Below are positions 44,501 to 56,500 of a stretch of 64,000 nucleotides of DNA, in pieces. Each line of letters opens with the position of its first letter. Position 1 is the stretch's first letter. The stretch is taken from NCBI RefSeq assembly GCF_001522545.3, contig NC_031770.1, positions 19,967,491 through 20,031,490 on the forward strand. The letters are read 5' to 3'. Made by a program: the position numbers and the translations under genes. This DNA is from Parus major. Lineage: Eukaryota; Chordata; Aves; Passeriformes; Paridae. The notes below the pieces were generated by a model. That model was given only the letters and a program-made list of their open reading frames with translations. It did no database searches and had not been told where the DNA came from.

Positions 44501-47500
44501 CAGCAAAAATCACATTTATAATCAAACATTTACAGTAAAATTAATTTTTTCCTAATTTGCCAGATTGCTTAGTTCAGACAGATGTGGTAGTATTGCCTGA
44601 CAAAAAATAAATAAGCAGATAACAGTTATGGAAAAAAATCTAAGAATTAACAGAGAAATCTGTTTTTGAAACCATCCGTCATGTGCAGTAGCCAATTCTA
44701 TTACCAGTATAACTTTGTTAGGGATTAGGTGATTGCCAAGAGTTGCTGGTCTAACTTGTGTAATAATATTTTAGGTTTTTGAAGCTGAGAACACAGCTGT
44801 TGTAGGATACTTCTGTGATACCACAGATTTTATTGGTAAAACTATCTTTTAATATATGAGCAATGGAGTTTTGTGAACTTGCACTGACATGCACAAGTAT
44901 TTGTGCATGTGAAAACAAACATTTTTATCTGTTTGCAGAATGGGCATCTGTCTTTGGGGAGCTCAGCTTTCACTTTGAGCATCTCATTTTCCAGCTATTT
45001 CCAGATTGGACAAGAAGAATGCCCACACAAGAATAACTATGTATTTAGAGGAGCAGTTTCTACAATGCAGGTTATGATATTTGCTGTTGGCATCTCAACC
45101 TGTGTCATACACTCATCATAGTCCATAGCCATGATGTGCATCTAATGACCAGCACAAGCAGATTTAAGCAATATTCACATATTTGCCTCGATGTCTGGTC
45201 AGATTTCCTGGTCCCTCCAAAGACAAATAGAAAAGCTCTTTCTCCCAGGCAACCTCTCTATTTTACTGCATGAATACAGCCCTAAATACATAAATTTTAT
45301 GGAAATTTTCTCCTGTCTTTGCAAGAAAGCCAGTCAGATTTCTTATGATCTTAAAATACTTTCATGATCCAACCTAAATCATGTATTGCTTCATATCACA
45401 ACACTGACTGTTTTTTTTTTTTTACCCCAGAGTGGTGAGGCCTGTGCATATAAGCTTGCATTGTTATAAAACTGGCGTATATGTATATCCTATCCAGTAA
45501 TATGTTTTAAAATGTTGGCATTAAAATCATTAAAATGTCACTCTAAAGTTCTACTCTTTGTCTTAAAAAGCAAAAATAAAAAAAAAATAAATTGGTATTT
45601 TAGTAGAACTTCAGATATCTTTTCAATTCACTGTTTTTTTCTGGCCTTTTTCTCTAGGTATAATTATAAGATATGAGCTTTACATGAGGAAAAAATTAAA
45701 ATCAGCTGGGAACTTTCTTCTTCCTGAAATCCGTATTTTCCAAAGCAGTGGATGGCTCAGTCCTCAACCAGTTGTGGAATCTCAGAATGAAAATGCCTTG
45801 GCTCCGCCACAGACCAGTACCACAGTCGCTGATCTGGAACCATTCACAGAGTATGAATTTTATGTGCTAGCAGTAAACATGGCAGGTAGCATATCTTCAG
45901 ATTGGATATCAGGACGAACAGGAGAGGCTGGTAAGCACTGGTTTGAATTATTGAATTATTTGATAGAAATTAAAGGAAAATGTAGAATAGCATGTATCCT
46001 TACTTTTCAATAAAAGTGTCTAGTGATGGTTAACTAGGGATAAATTCAGTCTTTTAACTAATTAAAGTTAGGTCAGATTATCTCAGAACTGAGCATGAAG
46101 AGCAAAAGCATTTTCTTCACCATAACATTACATTGTTGAGAAAAATAATCCATGTCAGTTAAACGTTCATTTAAACTACAAGTTTGCAAAATATACCAAG
46201 CAGTATATTTTAATCTTAAGAGCTTGAGAGGGTTACCTTTTCAGGAGTATAGTGCTTGAAACTTCTGCTGAGACTCCATTAGTGAGAGATGCCTCTATGC
46301 AAATTACGATTCAAATATATATGAACCCATGTTATTGACTTCATATGCTGAGGTCAATAACGTGGATTTTATTTAACAATAAATGTGAGATGTAGAGATA
46401 GAAAGAGAAAATAAAGGTGGGAGAGAGAGTGATCAACAGAAGATAGTTACTACCTATGGATCCAGCAATGTCCTATTGGTCCTTCTTCACTCTGGTCATC
46501 TCAGTGGTTCTGAAAATTTTTCACTATTTATACACTCTGGCAAATAAAATAGCTAATGGTCATTGGCTACACAGTTCTCTTATTCTGTTGGTGGAATGAT
46601 TCATTTGCTTCTAATGCTAATTAATCAACATGCTCAGTCTTCCTCTTTTTTTGAGTCAGCAAGTTTCTTGGGTTGATGGGCCGTGAGTTGGTGGTCAAGA
46701 TCTCCCCTGATGGAATTACCTTTTACTCAGTCAGAGCTGATTTCAGCACATTTGCCAAGTTGGCTTTTGTTGTGGCCCATTAATATTGCATTCTTTGTGT
46801 CCACTGTCAGTGGTACATTCTTCTTCCCAAGGTTTTTTAACCTCCAGCTAGGTCTCAGATAACATCTGGACAATAGTACCATCTTTATCTTATCTCAAGT
46901 TCTTCCTATGATGGTTCATCTTACAGTCCAGGTTCCAGGTAACCAGAGAAGCATATTAAGGGGAACTTCAGTGATTCTTGGTGTTTGCAAAAGCCATCTG
47001 TCCCATAACTTGAGGTGACCTTTGTTTAACTGATGATATGAGTGTGAGCAGTTGCTTCTTCCCACAGTTTGCTGAGGTGGGAATTTTTGTGGGGGTGTGT
47101 TTAACCAGAATGACTAAAGCAGATCTTGCATGCACCAGGCCTGGTGTTAATGCCATCCTGTTGCTTCCTCTGTGCTTATCTCATGGCAAAGTCTTCCGTG
47201 TTTGAGACAGCCAGCTGTGCTCTTTAACTCCTTACAACTTTCCATGTGTATTTATAGAGGCCAAGTGTCATAATATGGCCCCTTTTTATCAAAGTGTAAC
47301 CAGTTCTCAACCTCTTGTATTATGACCCTTCTCTTCAGATTTTCAAAAGGGCATTGCCACTTGACATATTATTTGAAATATCAGCAATTTATTTCAATGC
47401 TTTCAATAGAAATCTATGGTTTTCAGACTGATAGAGCCTATGGTTAGCAATTAAATGTCTGTGTTGTGCTACTTATGCTTTTGTTCGGTGTTAGCTTGAA

Positions 47501-50500
47501 AATCGTGTCCTCAGTCATTTGCTCCAGCAAAATAGCAGGCTAAACTAATTCCTCCTTCAAAATGAGCCTTTTTGCTTATCTGTTCCTAAATACTAGGTGT
47601 TATAAAAGTGTTAAATTGTATTTGGGAAGAGGTCCATTAGTGCAGTTGTTTGTACATAGCAGAAGTGCTGTGAGTTGGTATCCTATTATTACAGAGGAAT
47701 CAGGTGGGGATTTAACTGCAGTGCAAACAATCCTTTAACAGATTTACTATGGAAGACAGGGGAACTGTTTTGTAAGAAGTGAGAGACATGTTAATTTCAA
47801 ACTGGCCTAGCAAACAGAATTGCTTTTAAGATGCTGAAGTATTGAACACTTTTTGCTTTTATCAGTTTTTTCCCATGTTGCGTGAAGTTTTTCTTCAAGG
47901 CCTTTTCATTCGTATGTACTTTCCTGCCTGCTACAGGGGATAGGACTGTAGTGTTGATTAGTATTTCTTTGAAGACACAGGCAGAGTTTTAATCTGCATT
48001 CACAGCCAGAGTAGAAAACAGGAGAATGATGAGTGAAGTACTTACCAAAATAAGGTGAAAATTTCAGCTAGACTTGAAAATAAGGTTAGAAAGGGAAAAG
48101 AAATAATTGTCTGAAATGGTGTTTTACAAATACAGTGAGGAAGCTTGCATTATACATATTGCTAATTTATTTTATCATATTATTAATATAACTTTATTTC
48201 AGCCCCAGCATTCATGCCATCTCCATCAGTATTCCCTCTTTCACCATATTCCCTTAATGTGTCATGGGAAAAACCTGAAGATAATGTATCAAGAGGAGAA
48301 GTGATGGGGTATAGCATCAGTCTGATGACTGAACAAAGGTCCTTGCCACCATTTTCCCAGGTATTGTTGTTAGTTACATTAAGTTTTTCCTAACTGGTAA
48401 TAATAAAATTGATAAAACCTGATGTCCTCTGAGGTGTTGTGATGAATTTTTTCCCTGGTTTGTGTTGTGTATTCTCTGATCTAACTTTTCCACCTACAGG
48501 TTTGATGTAGTGCTTGATGTATATTACTCTGCATTTTAAGTTGTCTCAAACATACTTGATGTATGTTTGATGTATGCTACTCTGCATTTTGTCTTTCTGA
48601 TCTGACTTGTTTCCAGTAGCTGGTGAGATTCAAAATTAGGAGGGATGAGATTGTGCAACAAAATTTAAATTACCTTGATATTTGTGTGTACTGTTTCTGT
48701 GTTTGCTAATATGCTTAAAGCCATTTTATGTTATAGGTATCTACATTTTCCTTAAGAAGGTACTTGTCTGGATGAATTTTTGAAGTGGGGAAACCTATAA
48801 TACCAGAAAGAAACAGATGTAAAAAGTCAAAATATGTGACTTTAAAATACTGTTGTAATGTTTGAGTGACTGGGTTTGGCAAACAAACATCATGGCATTA
48901 GCAGCAAACTGAAAGCTTAGGAATGAGCATAAAAATGATACATAATCAGAATGTGGGAGTGGATCTGGTGCTCTCATATCGTATTTCTCATTCAGAGCTG
49001 ATTTTGTCTTTTGGTATTACCACAGATGGGCCTCAGTTTATTTGCTTATCAGCTGGGGATACTACTGTTCTCGGGGCTGTTGTAACAATACAGAAATGCC
49101 AATTGCTTCTGGTCACTGGCTTGCAATATTCTTCATGCAAAAAAAAATCTGATTACAAAGATATCTAAAATGCTACCGTTTATTCAGTTCCCCTCCCACT
49201 CATAGCTTATACCCATGTTAAAATAAAGCAGATGCAAGTGTTTGTAGGTATTTGTTATTGCCCTCCCTCCTAATGCCTGCTAATCATGTCACTCCTTCAA
49301 TGGTGGTCAGATTTCACAACTTAATAGTGTCATTTTCGTCATCTCAATTGTAGCTGCACTGTTTGTAGTGATAACTGCACCACCACACAGTTTTATGAGG
49401 CAATAACTTTGTTTCCTCATTTATCCACTCAGGAACTGGCTTATTACCTCATAAAACAGTGTGATTGGAAGTATTATCACCTAAATCCCAGCTTGTTCAG
49501 ACTCTCCAAAATAATCCTCTCCCTCAGTTGGTCTATTCAGGCTTTCTCACGTCTGAGTGAAGGAATCTGCAAGTTCAGAGACAAGTTCCTTATTAGTGAA
49601 CGTGTCATGAAATGACAGGAATGAAAATATTATTAACCAACTGTTGTCTTCCAATCTGTTTGCTTTGCAGGTTTTGCATATAGCTGAGGCTCATGAGCTC
49701 TCCTATGTAGCAACGGGATTAAAACCTTACAGGACATACAACTTTACTGTTACTCTGTGCAATCAAATTGGTTGTGTAACCAGTGAGCCAGGCATGGGGC
49801 AAACCTTGGCAGCTGGTAAGGAAACAATCTGTAGCAAAGTGCAAAGCTGACACATGGTTTACTAATGAATACCATGATGATGGTCCTAGTTTGATGCACA
49901 GTGGCAGGGGTAGGTGTTGTATTAATACAAAGTGACTTGCTTAATTATTATTTGTTTGTTTTGACAGATTAAACCCAAAATGTTTTCAGTGGAGGTTTAA
50001 GTATTCTGCTATGTCAGTAGGATTTGAGTACTGCTCTCTCAGTTGCAAGTTATGTTATGTATAGCTTTTGTTGCCATTTGTTTAAATGGTGGAGGTACAT
50101 AAATGTGGCTGCATCCACTCATTCATTTATGATGCTAAGAAGTTGTTAATTTGTTGTTGGGGGTTTTCAGTGTGTGTTTGCATAACAAGAAACATAAAAT
50201 ACTCCAGCTGTGCCAGTGCTTTGCTTAACACATGCAGGAGGAGTTCCATGGCCATAAGAGTAACATAAGTACATAGTGTATTTGTGCGTCTAAATCAGAA
50301 GTAACGTACGTGCTCTGGGTCTGCTTTTTTGAAAATGCTTATTTATCCCCTGAGATTTGAGATTTTGCTTTGTAGATGTGTATCTAGTGCTAAAGAAGCT
50401 CTATATATGTTCCTGTGCACCTTAATACATTTTCAGTCTTCAAGTTAATTTCAGTAGCATGGGCATGGATTTCAAAGGTACTGTCTAAAAATTTGGGAAA

Positions 50501-53500
50501 AATACACATCAGTCCAGAACAGAGATGGAGAAAGCCTGTATTTACTTTAAAGAAAGGACTGGAATAAACTCACTTCTTGGGCATTGGTAGTTCAAGAGGG
50601 TTTTAAGAGAGAAATTGTTAGGATTATCAGCTTTACAAGTCTCTTTATTCATGGAATGAGGAAGTTCAAACCCATGCTGTGTGACATACTAGTGGTCATC
50701 CGAAGAGAGCTGACCACTTAACATTGTGGTTTCCTTTTGTATAGGCATCTAAAGCACGTTAATTCCACAATATTAGCTAAAATGCTTAACTAAAAATGTT
50801 GAAGAATTAGAACTAAAAATGTTTAAATGATTAGTGGTGTTGTCATATGGATGTTGTGATGATGATCTTTGCAATTACCTCTTTCATGTAATTTCATCTC
50901 ACAGAGGAAAACATCTGAAATTTTCTGCTGAAGTGAAATTTGAAGTTTTGGGATATTCTTGTCTGTCCTCAGTTTTTCATGTCTATTTATTTCATGGCCT
51001 TTTCTTTTCAAGTGGAAAGCTGGCCATTTACAGAGCCTCATACTTGTATGCCTTTATCCCATTCCACACAGTCATGAGGAACAGTGTTTCAGTCTGTGCT
51101 GATAACCTTTGAAACAAATATTGCCTAAACAGCACACCTTATTACTACAAATGATCCAACTTTGCATTTATACATTTATTAAAAGATTCAGGAACAATAG
51201 CTTAGTTATGCTTGACAGCTTGTTTATGACCATCTCCTCCCTGGCTGTGTTAATACTCAGAGACCTATCACATTAGAGAAGACAGGAGAATACAAAATAG
51301 CATAGCAGGCATGTCCCCATTTATTAGCTGTTTTGCATTGAAGCCTTTTGCTACTTACTGCTGTAAGCCTTGAAATAAAAGAATCAGTGCTGTATTGTGT
51401 TCCTTTTGTGTTTTTAAAGCATGTTGTTGCAATGTCTTGAATTTTGGCAAACTGAAAAATGAAAAACTTGCATTTTTCATGCAATTTTGTCTTCCACAAG
51501 TCACATTTTTTTGTTTCTGGAGATATTTGTTTCATCCTGTCTATGCAGGTCTATGCAGGCCTTTTTTGTTTTTTGGTTTTTTTTTTTTGTATGTGAGGTT
51601 TGGTTTTTGTTTTTTTTCTTTTTGTGTGTGTGTGTGCGTGTTTTATTCTGTGAGGTTCTCTAAGACTGTGTTTCCAAAGACAATTTAAAAGAAGCACTTC
51701 TTACGTGATGACAATCAAAGGGAGTTAAAATTTAAAACAAAGTTGGGAAAACTAATCCCCAGTATTTGTAAAAATAGATAATCAAGTCTTAGTTCATTTC
51801 TATCCTTTCTTTTTCTGTCATTGAAAAGTGCAAAATTAAATTAGAATTGTCTTTCTAGGACTATTGGGGAGTTCTTTTTTATGGAGGAATGTCTCCCTGG
51901 CAAAGTGACAGCATTCCTGGCTGGACTCCAGTCCCCCTCCATGCCCTGGCAAAGGCAGCTTTTTGGAGGAAGTATTGACTGAATGTGTTCCAACATGATG
52001 GTCCCCTTGCATCATAACACAGTTCAGGAGCTTTGAATTGTATTTCAAGTTGGGCTAGAGGTTATACTAAATTAGACTAATTGTTCCCCTCTGATCCTCA
52101 AGAGGAGGAGGAGGAAAACAATAATGGAAAACCATGTCAACTCCCCTTCTATGTATAGAGTATAGAGGTTTATAACATGTACCATTTCAATCAATGGGTA
52201 TCTTGATGGCTGTGATTTTGTCATGTCCAACAGATGTGTATTAGCAAGGGGCTTCTTTTTGCAATTGCCAGTGGCTTCTAAAATTTACCACTAGAAGTCT
52301 CAAGTAGTTTTTAAGCTTTGTTCAGATCCATTAAGGTTATTTGAAGCCTAGTTATGAAAAAAATGCTCTTTAAAACCTAATCTTTTTCTCTGAAGACTTG
52401 CAGGTTTTGTTTTTTGTTTTTTTTCTTTTGGGTTTTTTTTTTATTTTTAATGCATTTTAAGACAGAAAATTAAAACAGAGGCAGTAACAAGGGCATGAAA
52501 TCACTAGAAACAAAATTGTTGAGGAAGAGGAGTAAGGGATTTTGAGATAAGATTGAAAAGACAAAGAAAAGAGACTACTTCACACAGAATTTAAGGATAG
52601 CACTCAAGGGGGCAGAAACATCAGGAAGAGTCTGCTGATTTTTCAATGAAAATTCTTTTGGACTATGACTGGTTAAAATACAGAAGCAATCTTAATGAGT
52701 GGATTCATTCTAACTTGGTTCAATATAGGCATCTGTACTGGGAATATCTCATGTGTAGCTTTGCAGGAGTAGAGTGAAAGAAAACTCAAATTGGCCATAT
52801 GTCCTTGTGTCTGTCAGACTGGCAAAATTACTCCTCCTCATCACTACATACACCCACGATGTTTGTAAATGGTAATAAAGAAGACAAATCAGAAGAATGG
52901 GAGGAGAGAGTGTGAGAAAACAAAGTAAAACTGCTAAGCATGGAGCTATTTTATAAAAAGGCTGAGTGTTACAAATAAATATGAAGCCAGGAGGATGAGC
53001 TAAATAAAAGAACTGTTATGCCTGATGCTCCAAGAATGGTAAAATGTGTTGGAAGATCAATGTTAGTGTAAATGCAGTATTGGGATGAAAAAACAAGGAC
53101 AGGAAGGTAATAGAAGAGAATTACCCATCCCTGTTACTCAAAGAGAAAGTGACTGGACAGATAGAGAGCCTCAATTTGGTCTGTTCAGATACAAATACAA
53201 ATACATAAATAGCAGGCTTTTAAACATGCAGTTAATAAAGATGTGTTTCATATTTTTTAATCAGTCTTTCAAATGGTAAATTAAGGTGCTGCAGCTTCCA
53301 CAATCCTTGTGGTATTTGAAATACTTTCATGTGCCGCAATAATTGTGCTTATGCAACTGAAATCCTTGGCTGATAGATGAGGCAAAAGTTCATTGTTGAT
53401 ACATTTTTGTTTTTGTCTGTGCTATCTCAAGATCATCAAGTGATCTTCACTCAGTTGATCAAGTGGATCTGCATGTAACTGAGAGAAATATTGGACAGTA

Positions 53501-56500
53501 ATTACACATTTTTCATCTCAATACATAGAGCAAAATTTTACTTTATTCTTCTCTCTGGGTTCCGCCACATTCAAATTCCTATTTTTTTTTAATTATTTTT
53601 TTTTTTTTTGCAAATGGCATTCAGCCTGTTGTTTCTACTAGACCTTTTGAAATTTATTTTTTTTTTTTAATTTCAAAACCACTTTTTGTTGTGTGATTTT
53701 TCTCTCATGTTGGATTCTGAGCCTATAGAACTCTACTAGCTCGTACCAGTGAGAGACCTGGTATTTGAAAGTTTCTTTTTGTGACAATGTTTTCTGCATG
53801 AAATTATGAATTACCAATACAAAACATGCATGTTTTCAAAATTTTTCAGTGAGGCAGAGAAATGCTATTTCATTCCCATCATTTCCTGTCATTTCAGCAG
53901 GATGAAATTAGCCATTTGAATGCTTGGACCAGTACAATTGCTTACACTATTGATCTCAAATCATATAGTCAAAGGTTGCCTTAAACAATCTATACAGCTA
54001 TGTTTCATTAGCTGATGTGTGACTAAGCTTATTTCTTGTAATCAAGTTTGCCTTTGCTCGTAATTTTTTTTTTTAAATTTATTTAAAAAGCACTTTTTAA
54101 GACATAGCAAAGTATTTGCTTTGTGATTGCTGCCATTTACCCCAGCACATTGTTTTCCTGATCTTTTGCTTTTGATGGCAATTACAGGGTTCAGAAGCTA
54201 ATTTGTAGGAGATATTCTTCCAGCACCAGCTGTGTCTGGCTTCTTGGCAGACTTCTCAACCAATTGTATTTGGGGCTTTGGAGTTGGCTCTGGGTTTGCT
54301 GGGGTAATTCTGTGCTGTCTAACACTCCTTGTTCTTTTCTTTTTGATTACCCTTTTAATCTGAGTAATTTGTCCATTTTTTTCCATTTTTTGCATTCATG
54401 AATAAGGTCCAATGCAGACCCTTTTCAAAAGCTTCATTTGTTTATGTCTGTCATAGATGGCTTTTCTATGAAAGCCTATGCCTCAATTCTAAAATCACCA
54501 ATACCCATTAAACAGGTAGTAAGAAATGTATAGTTTCCTTTGTTACAAAAGGGAAATACGAGGGCCATTTGCTGCTGGCCTGGAAACACAGATTGTTTTG
54601 CATGCATGTACATAAGTCTCTTCATTGTGAATAGGACCCAAAGTGATTAAACAAGCACTCTTAATATGTTAATTTATAATTTTAATTACAACAATCTTGT
54701 ATATATAGTCATTAGTGAATACTAATATAAATATTTTTCTACCTTTTTATTCATAATGCATAAACCAATCATCCAGTTACTTCTCGGCAGTTGCCTGTTT
54801 CCGTTTCATAATACAATCTTTGTTCTTAGTTATGAATGCATTTTGTTCATTCCTGTCTTGAATAATCCCTCATTAAGCTAGTCACTTTCTGCTCCATGCT
54901 AAAAAGGAAAAATTATCATGCAAATGTGGCATGCCATATTAAAAAGCACATTACCAAACACTTTTGTTGCTGTCCTTCAATTAGTTTCCCTTCTTTGAAT
55001 TTAATTTCATTTGTTGTTAAACTACTGACTTGATGTATGGACTCATGAATTTGAGGCTGCTGCCAAGAATGTAGCAGGAAAAAAAATCAAAGCCTCTTCA
55101 GAAAGCTACAGAGGCAAAGCTGAAATGAATTTGCTTCACCTTTGACAAGAACACTTGAGCAGCACTGGAATCCTCTGATGATTCAGCTTGGCTAATTATC
55201 CAATTATTTATTCCAAGAATAAAGATGCTGTTTTACAATTAGAAAAGTGTAAAGTAATCGGAGAAATTTCCTAATGACAGATGACTTAAGTAACTTCTGA
55301 GATAAATAGAATCTGCTCAAACTTGTCTTACCAAGTGTTCAAGCTGTAGTTAAACTGCTCTTTGAATTTCAGGGTATCAGTAGGGAATTAAAAGTTATTT
55401 GTTTCTTGTCCCCTACCAACCATATATTATGTCAGAAAATAGCTCAAAACAGCTCAGTTTGTTCTTTTTCCTCTCTGTCAAATTTGCAACATTTTTAAGC
55501 TATGTTTAAGTTGCATTCCTCTTGATTAAAAGCTTTTGGTTCAAAGCAATACTTTTTAATTGCCTAATAATATAAGTCAGTTCTTAGGAAAGAACCGTGC
55601 ATTTAGGAGTTCATTTGCAATATAACTGAAAAATTCATTGCATGGCAGTAAAACAATTTACTGTTAATTACAAGGAGAAGAATTTGCTGTACCATGCTCA
55701 CAGATTGCCATGAATCATGCAGCACTCCTAGAGATTTATAACAGATGTGTAAGTGGGATGAATTAGCAGGGTTTAATAACAGAGACACAAATCATGCAGA
55801 CTTCAAGGAGCTTTAATTGATATACTAGAATGTGACGGGCATGAATCACTCAGCCATTCAACAGCACTGTAACATATGGTCAGCTCAATATGCTGCATCT
55901 TAAATCGGTTGGTGAGTCGTTGGTTGTCCCATATGGTGGAAGCAATATATTTTTCATGATTTTTAAAAAATACAGTGGGTTGCATCTATTTTAAAAGAAA
56001 TATGATTGCAACATATCCATGTTACTAAATTTTCTTTTGATGTCCATTGTGGGTGAGTTTTATTCTCTTTCTTGGGAAGGAGTCCAAAATGGACTCTAAA
56101 GAACCTCTTAAAATTCAGAATATTGTCAGAAGTTGTAGGTATTATTGCTTGACTCATTTACTGTTGAAATGACTGATACCATTGTGAAATACAGAAAAAG
56201 AGAGCATACCTGAAATGAAATCCCAAACTCGAGGTCCTCTGCACTAATTTCTGGAATCAGAAATGAAGTACATGACCCATAGTGAGGTGTGCAATTTTAC
56301 CTGCAAGGTAAACTCCAATATGAGAAGAAAAATATATTTTCTGTAACATTTTGTCCTCAAATTTGGCTTTTTTTCTCTTTTATTTTGTACATATGCTTTT
56401 GGGATTCAACTTAAGAACAGTTAAAAACTATACATTTTGTTACCTTCCTGAACCATTCAGTGTCTACTTGAGGTTTTTCAGTGGAAGAGTGCACAAGTAC

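Larger units (their letters stand above)
45931..48202 (+). other. USH2A: USH2A intron 18
   Basis: A 2,272-bp intron. It carries a minus-strand LTR-like element from about 46347 to 46760 and an inverted repeat at 46327-46365. What follows up to about 47300 may be further element sequence, but I do not recognise it. Confidence 0.93.
48361..49670 (+). other. USH2A: USH2A intron 19
   Basis: A 1,310-bp intron. It holds a local 25-bp direct duplication (48513-48537 and 48566-48590) and an inverted repeat with 23-nt arms at 49384-49463. Confidence 0.93.

Noticed and set aside
46968..47156. 62-codon minus-strand open frame next to the LTR, as possible viral coding sequence
   Set aside because: The peptide has no recognisable retroviral motif and the region may still be LTR or plain intron.
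48203..48260. Suspected one-base insertion and frameshift in exon 19
   Set aside because: On recounting, the T run in CCCTCTTTCACC has three T, and the frame is intact from acceptor to donor.
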